Below are positions 59,448-64,000 of a stretch of DNA of 64,000 nt, piece after piece (the stretch's first letter is position 1; each line of letters starts with the position of its first letter). Origin of the DNA: Cytophagaceae bacterium. GTDB taxonomy: Bacteria > Bacteroidota > Bacteroidia > Cytophagales > Flexibacteraceae. Below the pieces are notes generated by a model. That model searched no databases and was not told the origin of the DNA. It was given only the letters and a program-made list of their open reading frames with translations. Where the stretch lies: contig CANGYH010000005.1 in NCBI GenBank assembly GCA_947458545.1, forward strand, positions 124,001-188,000. The letters are read 5' to 3'. The position numbers and the translations under genes are program-made.

Positions 59448-60686
59448 TTAATTTTTAATTACTTGTTCCATTTCCTTCGGCCAGCAGCTGTAGTATTTTA
59501 CTACGCGCTGGGCCATAGCGGCTATGTGGGGCAGGTCGCTGGCTTCGGTTACCTCTTGCACAAAGCCGTTGCGGCGTTTGATGTAGATTGGCATCTGGGG
59601 CAGATAAGCCGCGTTAGATACCTCTCCTTCTATGAGCAGATATTCGGCGTCGGCAGGGTCTATCCTAAAAAACTCGGCCACGCGCTGGCGGTTGCGTGCC
59701 TGCCAGTCGGGCTCGGGTGGGCGGGTGTTTATTGTAACGCGGAAGAGGCGGCGCTCTACCAGGCAGCGGCTCAGGTAGCTCAGGATGGGGTCTGGGTGGC
59801 GCTGCCAGGCTTTGATGCAGGTCCAGATGTCGGCATCGTCTAGCTGGGCGTAGCAGTCTAGCAGGTCGGCGTCGTCCTCAAAATCGCCTTGGGATAGGCG
59901 TCGCTTAAAGAAGACGGCCAGGTAATCTGGTGCGGGCACGGCATCGCCGCGCTCCGTCAGGGCGCGGGCACGGCGGATGAGGCGAATGAGCATCTCTTCT
60001 GCACAGATGGCCGTTTTGTGCAGATAGACCTGCCAATACATCACGCGCCGGCTGTTGAGGAAGTTCTCTACCGAGTAGATGCCCTTCTCTTGCACGACGA
60101 TGCGCTGCTGGGCCTCGTCCAGGTCTAGCATCTTGATGATGCGCCCGGCGCCGATGGTACCCTCCGTTACGCCGGTGAAAAAGCTGTCGCGCCGCAGGTA
60201 GTCCAGCCGGTCGCAGTCTAGCTGCGAGCTTACAAGCTGGTGGAAAAACCGGCGGCGGTAGGTGTTCTCAAACATCTGCATGGCCAGCTCTACCTGGGGC
60301 ACTTGCCGGGCCAGGCGGCGCATCATCAGCAGGCCGACCTCCTCGTGGGTGGTATCGGCCAGCAGAGAGTGTTCTAGCGCGTGCGAGAACGGCCCATGGC
60401 CAACGTCGTGCAGCAAGATGGCCAGCATGGCTGCCTCGCACTCGGTAGGGTTGATGTCGTAGCCACGGTCGGCCAGGGTGCCCATGGCCAGGTTCATCAA
60501 ATGCATGGCCCCCAGCGCATGATGAAAGCGGGTATGCAGCGCACCCGGGTACACAAGCTCTGTGAGGCCCAACTGCTTGATGCGCCGCAGCCGCTGCATC
60601 CAGGGGTGGTTGATGACCTCCAGAATGGCCGGGCTAGAGACGGTGATAAAACCGTGGACGGGGTCGTTGATGATCTTTTTGCTCAT
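59448..60686 (-). CDS. HD-domain phosphohydrolase
   Basis: 412 residues from ATG at 60686 (MSKKIINDPVHGFITV). HD-superfamily metal motif: TRFHHALGAMHL (first His), LLHDVGHGPFSHALEH (HD pair) and the later SQLDCDRLDYLRRD aspartate. The layout is that of the dNTP triphosphohydrolase-like/HDc group common in Bacteroidota, which acts on (d)NTPs or related nucleotides; the real substrate is not evident. A TACCTTTG box lies at 60706-60713, 20 nt upstream. The C-terminal about 100 residues have no recognised domain. Confidence 0.9.
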   Translation of the reverse strand: MSKKIINDPVHGFITVSSPAILEVINHPWMQRLRRIKQLGLTELVYPGALHTRFHHALGAMHLMNLAMGTLADRGYDINPTECEAAMLAILLHDVGHGPFSHALEHSLLADTTHEEVGLLMMRRLARQVPQVELAMQMFENTYRRRFFHQLVSSQLDCDRLDYLRRDSFFTGVTEGTIGAGRIIKMLDLDEAQQRIVVQEKGIYSVENFLNSRRVMYWQVYLHKTAICAEEMLIRLIRRARALTERGDAVPAPDYLAVFFKRRLSQGDFEDDADLLDCYAQLDDADIWTCIKAWQRHPDPILSYLSRCLVERRLFRVTINTRPPEPDWQARNRQRVAEFFRIDPADAEYLLIEGEVSNAAYLPQMPIYIKRRNGFVQEVTEASDLPHIAAMAQRVVKYYSCWPKEMEQVIKN

Positions 60687-60705
60687 GGCGCGGGCCTTGC
60701 CAGGC

Positions 60706-60713
60706 CAAAGGTA
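60706..60713 (-). promoter_or_regulatory. -7 box TACCTTTG of the HD-domain gene
   Basis: An exact TAnnTTTG match on the minus strand, about 20 nt before the ATG at 60686. Confidence 0.5.
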
Positions 60714-60859
60714 GGGCCAGGCCTTGCGCGTGTAAGAAACTATGCCGCAACAGCAACCACCCGCCCCGGCAGAGGTGGCAACTTTCGCCCACAGGTAAGG
60801 GCTTGCTTTTGCGGCCATTACCGGGCAACCTCATCAATCACCTTAAACAGGCATTGGCT

Positions 60860-61120
60860 ATGGATTCACCTACTACTCCACGTTCGTTTACGGGCTTCAT
60901 CCTCAAAGGCGCGGCCGGCGGCCTGTTGTTTATGGCCTTGGTGGTGGCCCTGCTTTGCCAAGCCTGTGGCTCAGAGCGTACGGTGGTGGCCCAACGCGGC
61001 CAGCACAATGGCTATGGGCTGCAAAAGCAGCGCTCCACGGCCAACAACCGCCGCCTCAACGACTATTACAACAACAAGCAGCACGAGCGGTACCAAAACC
61101 GGCAGTATTACCGGCCCTAG
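60860..61120 (+). CDS. Small lipoprotein or membrane protein, hypothetical
   Basis: 86 residues from ATG at 60860 (MDSPTTPRSF). A hydrophobic helix (about 15-34, LLFMALVVALLC) ends in LCQACGSE, where Cys36 could be a lipobox cysteine, though the N-terminal part is long for that. The remainder is hydrophilic and rich in Asn, Gln, Arg and Tyr (NNRRLNDYYNNKQHERY). No family recognised. A strong terminator follows at 61154. Confidence 0.6.
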   Translation: MDSPTTPRSFTGFILKGAAGGLLFMALVVALLCQACGSERTVVAQRGQHNGYGLQKQRSTANNRRLNDYYNNKQHERYQNRQYYRP

Positions 61121-61153
61121 GTAGCCATAAAGCCTTGCCGCATTGGGGGCCGC

Positions 61154-61199
61154 ACAGCAACAATCCCCGGCAGATGGCTCTGCCGGGGATTGTTGCTGT
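61154..61199. terminator. Bidirectional terminator
   Basis: Stems 61154-61174 and 61179-61199 (21 bp, perfect), loop TGGC. GC-rich core CCCCGGCAGA. It separates the small lipoprotein gene from the convergent T9SS gene. Confidence 0.9.
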
Positions 61200-61221
61200 T
61201 AGCCGTTTGTGGCTTAGGCCG

Positions 61222-63081
61222 TTAGCGCGTCAGCGTCAGCCTTGTGGTGGCGCGGCCATGGTCCGTTTGCACCTCTACCTGGTAGAGGCCCGCCGGCAGC
61301 GATTGGCAAGGCAGCTCTACCACACCCGCGCCGGCCTCGTTGCGGGCAAGCACCGGCCTGCCGGCCAGGTCGTACACGGTGATGCGAACGGGCCCGCCCG
61401 TTTGGCCGATGGCCAGCCGTACCGTGCCTTGGGCCGGGTTGGGCCACAGACGCAGGCCAGGCGCCATGCCTACACGATCAGAGGCCGTAACCGAAGCCCC
61501 CACGCGGGGGAAACGCTGCTCCCTGTCGCGAGCGGTGCGGCCTATCACCACACGCAGCGCTGGGTTGTTATAACCCGCAAAGCTCAGAAAAGCCGTGCCC
61601 GTAAAGACAACGTTGGACCGCATACCCGAGTCTAGCGGGTTTCTGTCGGCCAGGTCATAATCCAGCGCCGGGCTGGTGTTAGCACTGAAAAAGATGTTGC
61701 GCTGCCCTTGGTAGCTCATCAAAAAGAGGTAGCGCTGGCCTGCCTGCAAAGCAATGCCGGTATCGCCCGTCACAAGGTTGGTCAGGTAGAGGTCTAGCCA
61801 CTTGCCGCGCTCGGCCAGGTTGGCAAAGGCGTAGTTGCCTGCCGCCAGCAGAGATACCTCGGCCGGCAGGTCTATCTGGTGGTTGTTGTTGATGTCTTGC
61901 CAGTGCCAAACCTCGCCCTCTATGGCAGTGCCGGGCCAGCTCTGCAAAGAGGCAGAGTCTTCGCTGGTGGTAGCAGAAAAGACCATACGCTGGACAACGC
62001 CACCCGTTGAGCCAACCCGGTGCATAATGCCATACTTGAAAGCACCCCCGTTGGCCAGCCTGAGGCTGCTCGTCAGCAGGGGCCGGTAAAAGGAAGGCGA
62101 TGCAGTATCGGCCACGTCTAGCGGAGCCTTGGCGAGGCTGTTGCGATCCAGGGCAAAATCATAGCTTACCTCGTTGTCGGCAGGGGCCTGGTCGGGCTGT
62201 TGCGCCGAGACGCGGTAGGTGAGGCGGTACTGCCCAAAGTAGTCTTGCAGACCTGGCTCTGCCGACACAAGGTCGAAGTTGCGCAGCAATTGGTCTGCAT
62301 TGGCAGAGTCGTTGAGGGCCGCCACGGGCACCAGTACAGAATCTGCATAAAGGCGGCGCGGGTTGGGCGCCAGCCTGTCAACCACGGCCGTGAGCCGCAC
62401 GTTGCTTTGCACCTGCGTGCCAAAATTGAGCACCCGCGCCCCTACCCGAAAGCGCACGTCGCCAGGCTGGCGCACCATGTGGGCGGGCATTACGGTATGG
62501 CTTGGCGGTATCATAAAGGCAGGATCTAGCCGCAGGTTTTGCGTATAAAGCCCCCGCAGGTTGCCGATAATCAGCCGCACCTGGCCAGCATCCGTCAGCG
62601 TAAAGAGGTTGCGCATATGCGCCCTTTGCACCAGCACCACCGGGATGGTAACGCGTGCTGCAAATGGCATTACCGCCCCCAGCGAGGCTATGGGTGCGCC
62701 GTCAAAGCTTTGCACGATTACGCAGGCCACGGCACCGGCTCGCTGCGCCAGCCAGGACTTCTGCGCAAACGAGATGCCGCCCCCGCGCATGAAGACGGCA
62801 ATCTTGCCCGACAAATTGCCGTAAGCCACCGCCAGGTTGACGGTGTCTCGCCCCAGGGTATCGGGCAAGGCCCGCTGCAAAAAGGCCTCGCGGGCAGGCA
62901 CGGTGTTGATGTCGCCAAAGCCCCAGTCTACCGACGAGCCCGGCCAGGCCATCACCGGCACGTCTCCGGCCACCGAGGCTGGCTGGGTGATAAAGCAGCT
63001 GGCTGTGGGGGTGGGGGTCTGGGCCCATGTGGCGGCCGTGGCCAGCAAGCAAAGCGCAAAGGTGTAAAGTGCTTTCATCAT
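61222..63081 (-). CDS. T9SS-secreted protein with PA domain
   Basis: 619 residues from ATG at 63081 (MMKALYTFALC; the next ATG at 63078 is equivalent). Signal peptide to about residue 20 (ATAATWAQ). A protease-associated (PA)-type domain (about 85-165: GKIAVFMRGGGISFAQKSWL, AGAVACVIVQSFDG) is followed by β-rich segments of unknown type, including VRFRVGARVLNFGTQVQSNV. The C-terminal about 80 residues (LRLWPNPAQGTVRLAI, VYDLAGRPVLA, GLYQVEVQTDHGRAT) are the type A T9SS sorting domain. The PA domain suggests a peptidase relation, but no catalytic domain is recognised. Confidence 0.87.
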   Translation of the reverse strand: MMKALYTFALCLLATAATWAQTPTPTASCFITQPASVAGDVPVMAWPGSSVDWGFGDINTVPAREAFLQRALPDTLGRDTVNLAVAYGNLSGKIAVFMRGGGISFAQKSWLAQRAGAVACVIVQSFDGAPIASLGAVMPFAARVTIPVVLVQRAHMRNLFTLTDAGQVRLIIGNLRGLYTQNLRLDPAFMIPPSHTVMPAHMVRQPGDVRFRVGARVLNFGTQVQSNVRLTAVVDRLAPNPRRLYADSVLVPVAALNDSANADQLLRNFDLVSAEPGLQDYFGQYRLTYRVSAQQPDQAPADNEVSYDFALDRNSLAKAPLDVADTASPSFYRPLLTSSLRLANGGAFKYGIMHRVGSTGGVVQRMVFSATTSEDSASLQSWPGTAIEGEVWHWQDINNNHQIDLPAEVSLLAAGNYAFANLAERGKWLDLYLTNLVTGDTGIALQAGQRYLFLMSYQGQRNIFFSANTSPALDYDLADRNPLDSGMRSNVVFTGTAFLSFAGYNNPALRVVIGRTARDREQRFPRVGASVTASDRVGMAPGLRLWPNPAQGTVRLAIGQTGGPVRITVYDLAGRPVLARNEAGAGVVELPCQSLPAGLYQVEVQTDHGRATTRLTLTR

Positions 63082-63320
63082 GTCATTTCCAGGATTTGTC
63101 TGTAAGACGACGCCCGCCTGTTGAAAGTAAAAATTGAGCTGTACAAAATTTAATGGGACGGTAATCCACCCCTTGCCGGTGCTGGCAGGCAAGCGATTGT
63201 GTGCCTGCCTTAGCCAAATGCCAGAGGATGGGCGCCGCGCGGCAGCCGACAGACCACCACTGCCCGAAGGGACCTAGTGCATAAACCCCGCCAGGGTGGT
63301 ATTTTTCCGCCAAACATTGT

Positions 63321-64000
63321 ATGCACGGAATGGGAAAAGCGCTTTACGTACTCCTGGCAGGCCTGGCAGCCCTCTCGGCCGGGCAGGCAGCCGCACAGTC
63401 TAGGGCAGACAAGCTGATTGCCACCGACAGGCTCTTTGCGCGCTATGCAGGCACCACAAGCGCCAAAACGGCCTACCTGGCCTTTATGGACGACTCGGCC
63501 CGCGTGGTGAGCCAGGGCCGCCTGGCCCCCGGCAAAGCCGTGTGGGAGCGCAAGCCCGAGACCGACAAACTGCTGACTTGGGCCCCCGCCTACGCCGATG
63601 CCTCTGCCGGGGCAGACCTGGGCTTTACACAGGGGCAATGGCGCCTGGCCCAGGGCACCAAGCTGCTGGGCACGGGCATCTATACCACCGTGTGGCGGCG
63701 GCAGGCCGACGGCAACTACAAGCTGCTGCTAGACTTAGGCACCGAAAACGCCGACACCGCCAACCTTGCCAGCCTTATTGCCGAGCGCGCCCTGATGGCA
63801 GGCAAACCCGACAAAACCAGCTCTGCCCAAAAACTGCTGGAGCTGGAGCGCACCTTTGGCAAGAAGGCAGGCAAAAACACGGCCCAAGCCTACGAAGACT
63901 TCTTGAGCCTGGAGGCCCGCCTCTGCCGCCCAGGCCAAACGGCGCTGACGACCCCGACGCTGATCCGATCCTTTCTGCTGGTGGAGCCCGCCTACAAGTT
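63321..64000 (+). CDS. Secreted protein, N-terminal part (3' end outside window)
   Basis: About 226 codons to the window edge. Signal peptide (ALYVLLAGLAALSAGQAAAQ). Start is the ATG at 63321, or the in-frame ATG three codons later (63330). The mature part contains ATDRLFARYAGTTSAKTAYL, then FMDDSARVVSQGRLAPGKAVWE and YTTVWRRQADGNYKLLLDLG, a pattern of the DUF4440/SnoaL-type NTF2-like fold. A second, possibly repeated, segment begins at LLELERTFGKKAGKNTAQAY. Function unknown. The 239-bp gap before it carries no gene. Confidence 0.72.
   Translation, partial: MHGMGKALYVLLAGLAALSAGQAAAQSRADKLIATDRLFARYAGTTSAKTAYLAFMDDSARVVSQGRLAPGKAVWERKPETDKLLTWAPAYADASAGADLGFTQGQWRLAQGTKLLGTGIYTTVWRRQADGNYKLLLDLGTENADTANLASLIAERALMAGKPDKTSSAQKLLELERTFGKKAGKNTAQAYEDFLSLEARLCRPGQTALTTPTLIRSFLLVEPAYK

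Overview
The window is a GC-rich (roughly 60%) chromosomal segment of a Bacteroidota bacterium, most likely in the Cytophagales/Cytophagia. The evidence is four secreted proteins with type IX secretion (T9SS) C-terminal sorting domains, a PorX regulator, an outer-membrane β-barrel TonB receptor, TPR-type orphan histidine kinases, and start-proximal -7 boxes of the Bacteroidota form TAnnTTTG. I cannot assign a genus. No phage, transposase, integrase, CRISPR array or rRNA was seen; there is one tRNA (Pro, anticodon CGG).

Layout. 1-1788 (minus) is the N-terminal part of a REC-PAS-GAF-PAS sensor protein running off the left edge. 2024-5524 carries a large T9SS cargo protein and a glycosyltransferase; 5684-7141 is sufB, closed by a long palindromic terminator. 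7249-8245 holds two unknown genes, the second AT-rich and probably acquired. 8336-15633 (minus) runs, in transcription order, from a membrane/SpoIIE phosphatase reading frame split by one in-frame amber codon, through an O-antigen-ligase/TPR protein and folP, to a TonB-dependent receptor. After tRNA-Pro come a second T9SS cargo protein, a two-glycosyltransferase operon and three related histidine kinases without a response regulator. 25616-31925 has hldE, a DUF4403 lipoprotein, an AT-hook nucleoid-type protein, lpd and a TauE-type permease. 32063-38172 (minus) is a divalent-metal efflux operon whose RND pump is fused to its outer-membrane factor. 39139-45766 has a sugar-phosphate transferase, DUF4337 protein, exported superoxide dismutase, GreA-like protein, PBP1A and galE. 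45786-52537 holds a methyltransferase, porX, GNAT, a 53-residue membrane protein, menE, ctlX, a 2TM protein and an enoyl-CoA hydratase. 52612-64000 has a 1243-residue T9SS protein, a glycosyltransferase, SCO, lipA, an HD phosphohydrolase, a small lipoprotein, a PA-domain T9SS protein and a truncated secreted protein.

How the genes fit together. Several genes serve the cell envelope: LPS/capsule sugars (hldE, galE, four glycosyltransferases, an undecaprenyl-phosphate sugar transferase, a ligase-like protein), peptidoglycan (PBP1A) and T9SS export (porX plus cargo). lpd and lipA belong to lipoate-dependent dehydrogenases; menE points to menaquinone respiration.

The most unusual content is non-coding. 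Two divergent intergenic regions (38182-39138 and 46476-47090) hold related modular elements: long imperfect inverted repeats built from short palindromes with a CTNNAG apex, a shared 16-nt core, and arrays of 7-8 bp AACTTTC-type units at both ends that abut the promoters of the flanking genes. A second recurring feature is a -7 box only 4-6 nt upstream of the start codon at eight genes, implying near-leaderless mRNAs.
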